A DNA stretch of 59,708 bases, taken from the NCBI GenBank assembly GCA_902762785.1, contig CACWPL010000016.1, positions 1-59,708 on the forward strand, in the 5' to 3' direction. The notes below the pieces were generated by a model, which searched no databases, had not been told where the DNA came from, and saw nothing but the letters and a program-made list of their open reading frames with translations. This DNA comes from an uncultured Ruminococcus sp. Its GTDB lineage: Bacteria; Bacillota; Clostridia; Oscillospirales; Ruminococcaceae. Position 1 is the stretch's first letter; every line of letters starts with the position of its first letter. This document shows, piece after piece, positions 41,041 to 48,735 of this stretch. The position numbers were made by a program, and so were the translations under genes.

Positions 41041-42444
41041 ATGCGCAATTCACCGGACGAGCCCCTGCATCCGCAGGACGACCGACGGCAGCAGTTCACA
41101 GAGGAGGAGCTGGACGCTATCATCGCTTCGGCACAAGGAGCGGAACGATCCAAGACCTCTGATGGGACACCGCTGTCCGAACAGGATAAGTTCAATGCGA
41201 TCAGGTCCGCGCTCCGTGAGCAGGACGCAGCCGATCAGCAGGAGGAGACCCGCATCTCCATCGCTGACAAGATCCAGCGCATGAAGGCAGGCAACTACGA
41301 ACCACCGGAAGGGGAGGAGCTAGAGGTGTCCCCCGGCTTCCCGGAGGCACCCGAGGACGAGGATGCCCCGGAGGTCGCGGCGATGATCGCTGCATCGCCT
41401 CCGCCGAAGAAGAAACGCCGTCCTGCCAAAAAGAAAAAGAAGACCAAGAAGAAAAAGAGCGGCGGTCTCGCGGCCCTGTTCCCGGCCAAGGGCGACAGTG
41501 CCTTCGAGGTCATCCGCAAGAGCGTCTTCCTGATGTCCTCGGCCATCTTTATGGTCTGCATGTTCCTCATCGGAGACTACTTCTGGACGAACTACCAGAA
41601 CAAACTCATGAACGAGGAGAAGGCGAGCATCTATGACCCCGGCAGCGTCAAGGTCGAGAAGAAGACCAAGACCGATGACTACGGCACGCCCTATGAGGCC
41701 TATGTCCTGCTCGATAACGCGCGCAGGATGCTGGAGATCAACCCCGAGGTCGTGGGATGGATCACCATCAAGGATACGCCTGTGAACTATGCGGTGCTCC
41801 AGCATCGCAATGCGGAGGACGGCAACTCTTTTTATCTTGACAAGAATATCGACCTAAAGCCTGAGAAGGCCGGTTCCATCTTCATGGATTACCGTAATTA
41901 TTTTGACTTCGTGGTCGGTGACAAAAGGCTCTATGATAATTCGCAGAACATCATCATCTACGGGCACAACATGCATGACTATAACATGTTCGGCAGCCTG
42001 AAGAAGTATATCAACGAAGCGGATTATTATGACGCCCATCCCATCATCGAGCTCAATTCCAACTATCGCGCCTATAAGTACAAGATCTTCGGTATGATCA
42101 TCGTCGACATCGACGACACGACCGAGACGGCCTTCGATTATTGGAACACGCTCAACTTTGCAACGGAAGAAGATTTCTACAACTACGTCAACGAGATCAA
42201 GCGCCGTACTGTGCGCCTGACGGATGTCGATGTCACCTACGGCGACCAGATCCTGACCCTCTCCACCTGCAACAGTACCTTCACTGACGGACGACTAGTC
42301 GTGTTCGGACGTCTGCTGCGGGATGGCGAATCGACAGAGGTGGGTCCGAGTACGCCGAACCCCAATATCAAATGGCCTAACAGCTACTATAAATGGCGCA
42401 AGAATACGTATGATCCCAATGCGGAATTTGTACCATATGGCTGA
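41041..42444 (+). CDS. class B sortase with a long basic cytoplasmic domain
   Basis: A 467-residue protein. The N-terminal 155 residues are soluble: an acidic/Pro-rich section, then a Lys/Arg-rich stretch (KKKRRPAKKKKKTKKKKSG, 123-141). A transmembrane helix (about 161-178) leads to a sortase B domain with His309 (YGHNMHD), Cys410 (LTLSTC) and Arg418 (DGR). Sortases cut and join surface proteins to the wall; the substrate is unknown. ATG 41041 lies eight bases after GGAGG; an in-frame ATG at 40990 precedes it. A second sortase follows at 42692. Confidence 0.88.
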   Translation: MRNSPDEPLHPQDDRRQQFTEEELDAIIASAQGAERSKTSDGTPLSEQDKFNAIRSALREQDAADQQEETRISIADKIQRMKAGNYEPPEGEELEVSPGFPEAPEDEDAPEVAAMIAASPPPKKKRRPAKKKKKTKKKKSGGLAALFPAKGDSAFEVIRKSVFLMSSAIFMVCMFLIGDYFWTNYQNKLMNEEKASIYDPGSVKVEKKTKTDDYGTPYEAYVLLDNARRMLEINPEVVGWITIKDTPVNYAVLQHRNAEDGNSFYLDKNIDLKPEKAGSIFMDYRNYFDFVVGDKRLYDNSQNIIIYGHNMHDYNMFGSLKKYINEADYYDAHPIIELNSNYRAYKYKIFGMIIVDIDDTTETAFDYWNTLNFATEEDFYNYVNEIKRRTVRLTDVDVTYGDQILTLSTCNSTFTDGRLVVFGRLLRDGESTEVGPSTPNPNIKWPNSYYKWRKNTYDPNAEFVPYG

Positions 42445-42600
42445 TGACCTCTGTGCGTGTGCATAGAACTGACGGCCATGCTGTGTGAGGATGAACACGC
42501 TGCCCTTTCGTTTTTTGTTTTTTGAGAGTTGTTTTGTATCTGATGTGAGATCCTGTTGAGATGCCCTTCCCTCTGCCACATCGGGGAATCGCATCGTTTA

Positions 42601-42620
42601 TGTGCGTATATGTGCGTATA
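42601..42620 (+). repeat. short tandem repeat TGTGCGTATA x2
   Basis: Two perfect 10-base units in the 247-base gap between the sortase genes. That gap shows no promoter of its own and otherwise contains only the parS-like site. Confidence 0.7.
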
Positions 42621-42643
42621 TCGCGCAGCGAAGGGACGAGTGC

Positions 42644-42659
42644 TGTTTCATGTGAAACA
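42644..42659 (+). promoter_or_regulatory. parS-like palindrome TGTTTCATGTGAAACA
   Basis: One base differs from the ParB-site consensus TGTTTCACGTGAAACA. Flanking CTG/CAG extends the inverted repeat by two bases. No T-run follows, so it is not a terminator. Confidence 0.5.
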
Positions 42660-42691
42660 CAGCAGACCAGATCTGCATGAAGGGAGATACC

Positions 42692-43576
42692 ATGGCCCAG
42701 ACCCCAAAACGTCCCGGGGGGACGAAAAAGAAAAGTCCGAAAAAACGCTTGCAGACCGGCCTCGCTGCGGCAGCCATCGTGCTGCTGGCAGCAGGGTGCG
42801 GTGTGGGCGGATACTTTATGCTGCGCCGTCCGGCCACCGCGCCGGAGGTGCCGCAGGAGACGCTCCCGGTGGAGACCCTCGCGACAGAGGCTCCTGCGGA
42901 GGTCGACCGGCATTACACGCTCGGTGCGCCCATCGGCTTTGAGCCCGGCCTGACCGGCAAGGCGAAGGTGCTGCTCGAGTACAATGCCGATACGGTGGGA
43001 TGGATCACCATCCCGAATACGCTGGTCGATGAGCCCATCGTCCAGTCGGATGACAATGCGTTTTACCTGGACACCGGCTTTGATCACAAGCCCTACCGGG
43101 CAGGTACGGTGTTCATGGACTTTCGCAATAACTTTGGCTATGACGAGGCCTCGCAGTCGGATAATATCGTACTGTATGGCCACAATATGGCCAATAATAC
43201 GATGTTCGGCTCGCTGCGCCGCTACCGCCAGGATCTCACCTATTGGAAGCGTGCGCCCTTCATCGAGCTCGAATCGAACTACCAGCATTATACCTATGTC
43301 ATCTTTGGCCTGGTCATCACGGATGGCAGCGCTGAGGCCACTTGGCGCTATTGGGACATGGAGGACTTCGAGTCTCAGGATGAGTTCGACGCATTCGTCG
43401 AGACCGTCCGGCTCAAGAACATGGCAGACATCCCCCTCGACGTGACGTATGGGGACAAGCTGCTGACGCTCTCGACCTGCTATTCCGATGCAGACGACTC
43501 GCGCTTCCTCGTGATCGCGCGGCGTGTCCGCCCGGATGAGACGGCAGAGAGCTTTACCAAGGTATATGCGGAGTAA
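42692..43576 (+). CDS. class B sortase (short)
   Basis: A 294-residue protein. A basic N-terminus (RPGGTKKKSPKKRL) and a signal-anchor helix (about 22-43) precede the sortase B fold with His164 (YGHNMANN), Cys263 (LTLSTC) and Arg271. It lacks the long cytoplasmic part of its neighbour, and the catalytic domains are clearly related, so a duplication is likely. Start 42692 follows GGGAG; the frame to 42677 lies in that site. SpoIID-like gene follows. Confidence 0.9.
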   Translation: MAQTPKRPGGTKKKSPKKRLQTGLAAAAIVLLAAGCGVGGYFMLRRPATAPEVPQETLPVETLATEAPAEVDRHYTLGAPIGFEPGLTGKAKVLLEYNADTVGWITIPNTLVDEPIVQSDDNAFYLDTGFDHKPYRAGTVFMDFRNNFGYDEASQSDNIVLYGHNMANNTMFGSLRRYRQDLTYWKRAPFIELESNYQHYTYVIFGLVITDGSAEATWRYWDMEDFESQDEFDAFVETVRLKNMADIPLDVTYGDKLLTLSTCYSDADDSRFLVIARRVRPDETAESFTKVYAE

Positions 43577-43609
43577 AGACCGCCGGCTCGGCCGGCATGG
43601 GAGTTTAGC

Positions 43610-45022
43610 ATGATGATACGGAAACTTCTCGACCGCTTGACGGCAGCGGCCGTGGCATTCGCATGTGCAAGTGCGTTCTGCCAGGCGGCGCCCGTCATCG
43701 CGGAAGAGGGAGCTGCTGCGGAGGAGACGACGGTCTCTGATACAGCAGGGGAGAGCGAGGCGACGACCTCGGAGAACGGGCTCTCGATGAGCACCGTGAC
43801 CGTGGTCCATACCGCCGAGATCTCCGACCATGATTATGAACCGACGGATTGGTGGAAAGCCGATCTGGAGGAGTACGATGACGACCTATCCCTCGTCGAC
43901 CATGAGGCGGTGAGCGCGCCGACCCCCAAGGAGGCGACCTTCATCGCAGAGGGACAGGATGATTCCATCACATCGAATATGCCGACGGCCTCCGCCGTCG
44001 AGACCACCACGCCGGGCACGTTCGCATTCACCAGCTATGGCTGGGGACATTGCGTCGGCATGAGCCAGAATGGCGCGAACTTCTATGCGAAGTACGCCGG
44101 GTGGAGCTATCAGGACATCCTGTTCCACTACTATCCTGGTACGACCCTGATGAACACCGGCACGGCCGAGACCGAGATCGTCACAGTACAAGGCGTTCCC
44201 GGGAACGTGCTCCAGCAGGTGTCCGAGATCGTCAACATCGAGGTAGGCCCGTCCTTTGAGCCGGAATGCATCAAGGCACAGGCGGTCGCGGTCTACACCT
44301 ACATGAAGTATCACAATGACGATGCCCACGACCTCCGCGGCAAGCCCAACCCGCCGCAGAGTCTGGTGGATCTGTGTGCCTCTGTCCTAGGCGAGGCGCT
44401 CTACTACGACGGCAGCTTCTGTCTGACGATGTTCTACGCGTCCTGCGGCGGCATCACGGCGAACTGCTACGACATTTTCTCCGCCGACCTGCCCTATCTG
44501 CGCAGCGTGGCCAGCGAGTACGACGCGGCCTACGACCCGCACTGGGGCGATGTGACCTACTACACGGTCGACCAGGTACGGCAGCGCATCCAGAATGCGT
44601 ACAACATCAAGCTCGGCGACGATCCGACCAAGTGGATCCAGATCGTCGAGGGCAATGGCGGCTATGTCAACCGCGTCAACATCGACGATCAGCTCACCGT
44701 GCGCGGCAATCCGTTCCGCTCCGTGATGGGCTTGAAATCGCCAAAATTCACTTACATCTGTTCTTTGGAGGACGATGACAGCAGCGCTCGGTCGGAGACG
44801 ACAGAGGAAACGACCGAGGCGGACGATGAGGAATCGCCCGCGGCTGAGATCACATCCTCCGAGACGGAGGATACCGCCCTGGCAGCGCTCCCGGACGAGA
44901 CGGAGCCTGTCGAGGCAGTCCAGACCGACATCCCGCAGGTGGCCGAGGGGCTCGAGACGCCTCCCGTGCCGGAGCCTGTGGAAGCCCTTGCGGCTCCCGC
45001 AGATCAGCAGGATGTTGGCTGA
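43610..45022 (+). CDS. SpoIID/LytB-like secreted protein with permuted motif order
   Basis: A 470-residue protein with a signal peptide (1 to about 31, ending PVIAEEG). After a linker, GWGHCVGMSQNGANFYAK (144-161) and LFHYYPGTTL come first, and IVNIEVGPSFEPECIKAQAVAVYTY (207-231) follows, where the Glu equivalent to the SpoIID catalytic Glu is 211. In known SpoIID proteins that order is reversed, so the fold appears circularly permuted; GHG also reads GHC. SpoIID cuts peptidoglycan glycans from which stem peptides have been removed. A long Thr/Glu/Pro-rich tail (about 390-470) follows. RBS GGGAG. Confidence 0.8.
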   Translation: MMIRKLLDRLTAAAVAFACASAFCQAAPVIAEEGAAAEETTVSDTAGESEATTSENGLSMSTVTVVHTAEISDHDYEPTDWWKADLEEYDDDLSLVDHEAVSAPTPKEATFIAEGQDDSITSNMPTASAVETTTPGTFAFTSYGWGHCVGMSQNGANFYAKYAGWSYQDILFHYYPGTTLMNTGTAETEIVTVQGVPGNVLQQVSEIVNIEVGPSFEPECIKAQAVAVYTYMKYHNDDAHDLRGKPNPPQSLVDLCASVLGEALYYDGSFCLTMFYASCGGITANCYDIFSADLPYLRSVASEYDAAYDPHWGDVTYYTVDQVRQRIQNAYNIKLGDDPTKWIQIVEGNGGYVNRVNIDDQLTVRGNPFRSVMGLKSPKFTYICSLEDDDSSARSETTEETTEADDEESPAAEITSSETEDTALAALPDETEPVEAVQTDIPQVAEGLETPPVPEPVEALAAPADQQDVG

Positions 45023-45036
45023 TGCTCTGCAATTCA

Positions 45037-45067
45037 CGCCCTGTTCCACGTGGAACAGGGCGTTTTT
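45037..45067 (+). terminator. terminator containing a second parS-like palindrome
   Basis: A 26-base perfect palindrome (CGCCCTGTTCCAC with its complement) then TTTTT. Its core TGTTCCACGTGGAACA (45042-45057) also resembles a ParB site, differing from TGTTNCACGTGAAACA at one base (A to G). Confidence 0.8.
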
Positions 45068-45179
45068 CTGAGGGAAGGGGATTCACATTATGTCTGCCTG
45101 CCGCATAGGATGCAGTACACATGGGAACATGTGTATCTCTCAGAAAGGAGCGCTCGCCGAAAGGCGGGCGATGTGATAG

Positions 45180-45401
45180 ATGGAACTGCACGCTTATGAG
45201 GAGATGGCGGAGGCGCTGGAGACCGCGCTGACCGAGGCGCCGACCTCGGTGTTCCCGCCGGTCACGCCGCCGGGCATGGCGTATGTGCCGTACCAGCAGT
45301 GGGGCGAGATCTACGAATCTGACAGGGGACTGCGGCAGGGGACGATGTTCCCTGTCCTGGACTACCCGTTCTATGGAGGTGCCTGCAATGAACAGACGTG
45401 A
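45180..45401 (+). CDS. cotJA: spore coat protein CotJA
   Basis: A 73-residue protein with the CotJA core PPGMAYVPYQQWGEIYE and GLRQGTMFPVLDYPFYGG. CotJA-C are mother-cell spore-coat proteins; their presence marks a sporulation-capable lineage. It overlaps cotJB by 14 bases. No sigma-A promoter is seen in the 157 bases upstream; a sigma-E/K-type site would be expected but I could not define one. Confidence 0.88.
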   Translation: MELHAYEEMAEALETALTEAPTSVFPPVTPPGMAYVPYQQWGEIYESDRGLRQGTMFPVLDYPFYGGACNEQT

Positions 45402-45642
45402 GGAGCTGATGCAGGCCGTTCGCAAGTATGATTTTGCACTTTACGACCTGATGCTGTATCTCGACACGCATCCGCGCTGCCCGCAGGGACGGCGTTTGTT
45501 TGCGGAATACAAGGCCAAGCGCAAGGCGGCGGTCAAGGCCTATGTGGCGGAGTTCGGCCCGATCAACGCGCTCCAGGCCGATACGGAGACACGCTGGGAC
45601 TGGGGCTGCGGCCCGCAGCCTTGGGAAAAGGAGGCGAACTGA
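45388..45642 (+). CDS. cotJB: spore coat protein CotJB
   Basis: An 84-residue protein: MNRREELMQAVRKYDFALYDLMLYLDTHP, CPQGRRLFAEYKAKRKAAVKAYVAEFGPI and the final WDWGCGPQPWE match the CotJB family. Start 45388 is inside cotJA and follows GGAGG. cotJC begins two bases after its stop. Confidence 0.9.
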   Translation: MNRREELMQAVRKYDFALYDLMLYLDTHPRCPQGRRLFAEYKAKRKAAVKAYVAEFGPINALQADTETRWDWGCGPQPWEKEAN

Positions 45643-45643
45643 C

Positions 45644-46279
45644 ATGTGGATGTATGAGAAGAAGCTGCAATACCCGGTCAAGATCCGGCGTCCGGATCCG
45701 AAGATGGCGCAGATCATCATGAGTCAGCTCGGCGGGCCGGACGGCGAGCTCGGCGCGTCGCTGCGGTATCTGAGCCAGCGTTACAGCATGCCGACCAACG
45801 AGATCCGCGGGCTCCTGACCGACATCGGCACCGAGGAGCTCGCGCACATGGAGATGATCTCCGCGATCATCTACCAGCTCACGCGTGACCTGTCCGAGGC
45901 CGACATCAAGAAGAACGGGTTCGACACGTATTTCGTCGACCACACGACGGGCGTCTATCCCGTGGCGGCGAGCGGTGTGCCGTTCACGGCAGCGTATTTC
46001 CAGTCCAAGGGCGACGCCTTCGCCGACCTGACCGAGGATCTGGCGGCTGAACAGAAGGCGCGCGCGACCTATGACAACATCCTGCGTCTGGCCGACGACC
46101 CGGACGTCATCGACCCGATCCGGTATCTGCGCCAGCGCGAGGTCGTTCATTTCCAGCGGTTCGGCGAGGCCATGCGCATGGTGCAGGACAACATGGATGC
46201 GCGGAACTTCTACGCGTTCAATCCGTCCTTCGATACCAAGTGCAGCAGAAAGTGCTGCCATAAGGAGATGGACACCTGA
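45644..46279 (+). CDS. cotJC: spore coat protein CotJC (manganese-catalase family)
   Basis: A 211-residue ferritin-like protein. It opens MWMYEKKLQYPVKI and keeps metal ligands in QLGGPDGELGASLRYL, IGTEELAHMEMI, DLAAEQKARATY and LRQREVVHFQRF, so it may retain Mn-catalase activity. In Bacillus it is part of the spore coat inner layer. RBS GGAGG. The operon ends at a hairpin. Confidence 0.92.
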   Translation: MWMYEKKLQYPVKIRRPDPKMAQIIMSQLGGPDGELGASLRYLSQRYSMPTNEIRGLLTDIGTEELAHMEMISAIIYQLTRDLSEADIKKNGFDTYFVDHTTGVYPVAASGVPFTAAYFQSKGDAFADLTEDLAAEQKARATYDNILRLADDPDVIDPIRYLRQREVVHFQRFGEAMRMVQDNMDARNFYAFNPSFDTKCSRKCCHKEMDT

Positions 46280-46297
46280 TCGTCTTTCGCTCAATGG

Positions 46298-46336
46298 AAC
46301 GCCTCACTGTCGGGATGGCAGTGAGGCGTTGTTTTA
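46298..46336 (+). terminator. terminator of cotJABC
   Basis: A 12-bp stem AACGCCTCACTG/CAGTGAGGCGTT with GTTTTATG. Confidence 0.85.
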
Positions 46337-46368
46337 TGGGGATGGTCGAGATACTGTTTTCACCACTG

Positions 46369-46402
46369 ATAATTGCACAAAATTTATATTTTGTGCAATT
46401 AT
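46369..46402. repeat. 15-bp AT-rich perfect inverted repeat
   Basis: ATAATTGCACAAAAT and its complement with a TTAT loop, in a gene-free stretch between cotJC and the Cys-cluster gene. No T-run or promoter uses it. Function unknown; operator or folded RNA are both possible. Confidence 0.75.
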
Positions 46403-46461
46403 ATCCATATGCCTGGATGGCGGTTTTTTCGCATCCATCTCCTTATTTTCCTTTCCCCCTA

Positions 46462-46490
46462 TTGCATTTCCCCTTAAAATATGCTAAAAT
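46462..46490 (+). promoter_or_regulatory. promoter of the Cys-cluster gene and purB
   Basis: TTGCAT at 46462-46467, 17-bp spacer ending TGC, TAAAAT at 46485-46490. Confidence 0.75.
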
Positions 46491-46520
46491 AAAGATAGAC
46501 CTGCCAAGGAGGGATGCTGC

Positions 46521-47021
46521 ATGCTGAGGGCGCTGCTCCGGCCGGAGACCTGCGCGGAGTGTCGGCAGTGCTGCGCGTTCGACGGCTATGACGTTTGGGA
46601 CACGCCGGCGATCGTGCCGGAGGTGCGCGAGAAGATCTTGGCGCTGCGGCCGGAGACCGTGTTCCTGACGGTCGGCGGCTCGGCGCGGTTCCGTTTGGAT
46701 CGCCCGGATGCGGACGGTCTGGTGCCGTGTCCCATGCTCGATGCGGCTGCGGGATGTCGTTTGGGCGCGGACAAGCCTTTCGACTGCGCACTGTGGCCGT
46801 TTCGTGTGATGGCGCTGGACGGTCGGATCGTCCTTACGGTCGATTCGCTGTGTGAGGCGGTGGCGGCCTTGCCGTTCGGCGAGATCGTCGCGTTCGCACG
46901 GGACACGTTGGCAGCGCCGGCGTTCGCCTATGCGGCAGCACATCCGGAGGCGGTGCGTCCCTACGACCCGCAGCTCCCCGTCCTCGTGTGGGCGGACGAT
47001 GCAGGAAAGAACATCATTTGA
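46521..47021 (+). CDS. YkgJ-type Cys-cluster protein
   Basis: A 166-residue protein. N-terminal CAECRQCCAF and the later CPML...GCRLGADKPFDCALWPF form the Cys-rich metal cluster of the YkgJ (zinc/iron-chelating) family. The cluster may bind Fe-S or zinc; the role is unknown. The rest is helical and low in features. AAGGAGGG lies eight bases before the ATG. purB follows 15 bases later. Confidence 0.82.
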   Translation: MLRALLRPETCAECRQCCAFDGYDVWDTPAIVPEVREKILALRPETVFLTVGGSARFRLDRPDADGLVPCPMLDAAAGCRLGADKPFDCALWPFRVMALDGRIVLTVDSLCEAVAALPFGEIVAFARDTLAAPAFAYAAAHPEAVRPYDPQLPVLVWADDAGKNII

Positions 47022-47036
47022 TATGGAGGAGACCCT

Positions 47037-48488
47037 ATGTCTACAACACAAAGCTACGAGAGCCCGTTTTGTACCCGATATGCCAGCAAGGAGATGCAGT
47101 ATCTGTTCTCTGCTGACAAGAAGTTCACCACTTGGCGCCGCCTTTGGGTCGCGCTCGCACGCGCAGAGATGGAGCTCGGCCTGAACGTCACCCAGGCGCA
47201 GGTCGACCAGCTCGAGGCCAATGTCGAGAACATCGACTACGAGGCAGCGGCTGCCTATGAGAAGCAGTTCCGTCACGATGTCATGGCGCATGTCCATGCC
47301 TATGGCGATGTCCTCGACCCGGACACGGGGGCCGCCGGCATCATCCATCTCGGTGCGACGTCCTGCTATGTCGGCGACAACACCGACATCATCATCATGC
47401 GTGACGCCCTCAATGTCGTCAAGCGCAAGCTGGTCAAGGTCATCTCCCAGCTCGCGATCTTTGCGGACAAGTATAAGGCGCTCCCCTGCCTGGCCTACAC
47501 GCATCTGCAGCCGGCACAGCTCACGACCATCGGCAAGCGTGCGACGCTCTGGTGCAATGAGCTGCTGATGGACCTCGAGGACCTCGATTTCCGGATCGCG
47601 TCCCTCAAGCTCCTCGGCTCCAAGGGCACGACCGGCACGCAGGCGTCCTTCATGGAGCTGTTCCACGGTGACACGGACAAGGTCAAGGCGCTCGAGGCCA
47701 AGATCGCCGCGGAGATGGGCTTCGATGCCGTCGTGCCGGTATCCGGCCAGACGTATTCCCGCAAGGTGGACTATCAGGTCTGCTCCGTGCTCGCGGGGAT
47801 CGCGCAGTCGGCGATGAAGTTCTCCAACGACATCCGCCTCATGCAGAGCTTCAAGGAGATGGAGGAGCCCTTCGAGAAGACGCAGATCGGTTCCTCGGCG
47901 ATGGCCTACAAGCGCAATCCCATGCGTGACGAGCGCATCACCTCGCTCGCCCGCTATGTGATGTGCGACGTGCTCAACCCGGCATTCACCGCCGGTACCC
48001 AGTGGTTCGAGCGCACGCTCGACGACTCCGCGAACAAGCGTATCTCTGTGGCTGAGGCCTTTCTCGGCGTGGATGCCATCCTCAACATCATGCTCAACGT
48101 CACCGACCCAGAGAACGGCTTCGTCGTTTACGAGAAGATCATTCGCCGCCGCGTGATGGCCGAGCTCCCCTTCATGGCGACCGAGAACATCATGATGGAC
48201 GCTGTTGCCAAGGGCGGGAATCGGCAGGATCTGCACGAGCGCATCCGCCAGCTCTCCATGGAGGCCGGCCGCCGCGTCAAGGTCGAGGGCCTCGACAATG
48301 ACCTTTGCGAGCGCATCCTGGCCGACCCGATGTTCCAGATCACCCGCGAGGAGATGGACGCGATCATGGCGCCCGAGAACTTCATCGGCCGCTGCCCGCA
48401 GCAGGTCGAGGAGTTCATAGAGAACTGCGTGAAGCCCGTCCTGGATGCCAACGGCGTCTCCGATGACAAGGCCGAGATCAGCGTTTGA
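47037..48488 (+). CDS. purB: adenylosuccinate lyase
   Basis: A 483-residue enzyme of the fumarase superfamily. It shows the family signature GSSAMAYKRNP, the His region GATSCYVGDNTD and TTGTQASF. It releases fumarate from SAICAR and adenylosuccinate in purine synthesis. The long C-terminal part (after about 330) is typical of the Clostridia type. RBS GGAGG. Confidence 0.95.
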   Translation: MSTTQSYESPFCTRYASKEMQYLFSADKKFTTWRRLWVALARAEMELGLNVTQAQVDQLEANVENIDYEAAAAYEKQFRHDVMAHVHAYGDVLDPDTGAAGIIHLGATSCYVGDNTDIIIMRDALNVVKRKLVKVISQLAIFADKYKALPCLAYTHLQPAQLTTIGKRATLWCNELLMDLEDLDFRIASLKLLGSKGTTGTQASFMELFHGDTDKVKALEAKIAAEMGFDAVVPVSGQTYSRKVDYQVCSVLAGIAQSAMKFSNDIRLMQSFKEMEEPFEKTQIGSSAMAYKRNPMRDERITSLARYVMCDVLNPAFTAGTQWFERTLDDSANKRISVAEAFLGVDAILNIMLNVTDPENGFVVYEKIIRRRVMAELPFMATENIMMDAVAKGGNRQDLHERIRQLSMEAGRRVKVEGLDNDLCERILADPMFQITREEMDAIMAPENFIGRCPQQVEEFIENCVKPVLDANGVSDDKAEISV

Positions 48489-48508
48489 TCGATCTCCACT
48501 GAAACGAT

Positions 48509-48548
48509 ACGTCCGAAAACGTTTTCACGCGTTTTCGGGCGTTTTTTT
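48509..48548 (+). terminator. terminator of purB
   Basis: A 13-bp stem around ACGTCCGAAAACG (48509) and its GC-matched partner, then TTTTTTT. Confidence 0.85.
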
Positions 48549-48571
48549 ATCATGACTTGTGTCTGTTCGAC

Positions 48572-48600
48572 TTGACGATCGGCCTATGCTATGTTATAAT
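48572..48600 (+). promoter_or_regulatory. promoter of the zinc-ribbon/TPR operon
   Basis: TTGACG at 48572-48577, 17-bp spacer, TATAAT at 48595-48600. A 135-base AT-rich leader follows, with a small GACAA/TTGTC hairpin. Confidence 0.88.
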
Positions 48601-48735
48601 GAAAGTAACACAAATTCCAGACAAATGCTTGTCAATTATTTACCATTGTACACAAATTGCCACTTCTGCGGTCATTGCATCCCACAAGTGCGATGCCGCG
48701 TGCGTGGACGTTCTAGAAGAACAGGAGGTCATGAC

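Noticed and set aside
42601-42620. Tandem 10-base repeat as a CRISPR or replication iteron
   Set aside because: Only two units are present, with no spacers and no repeats elsewhere nearby.
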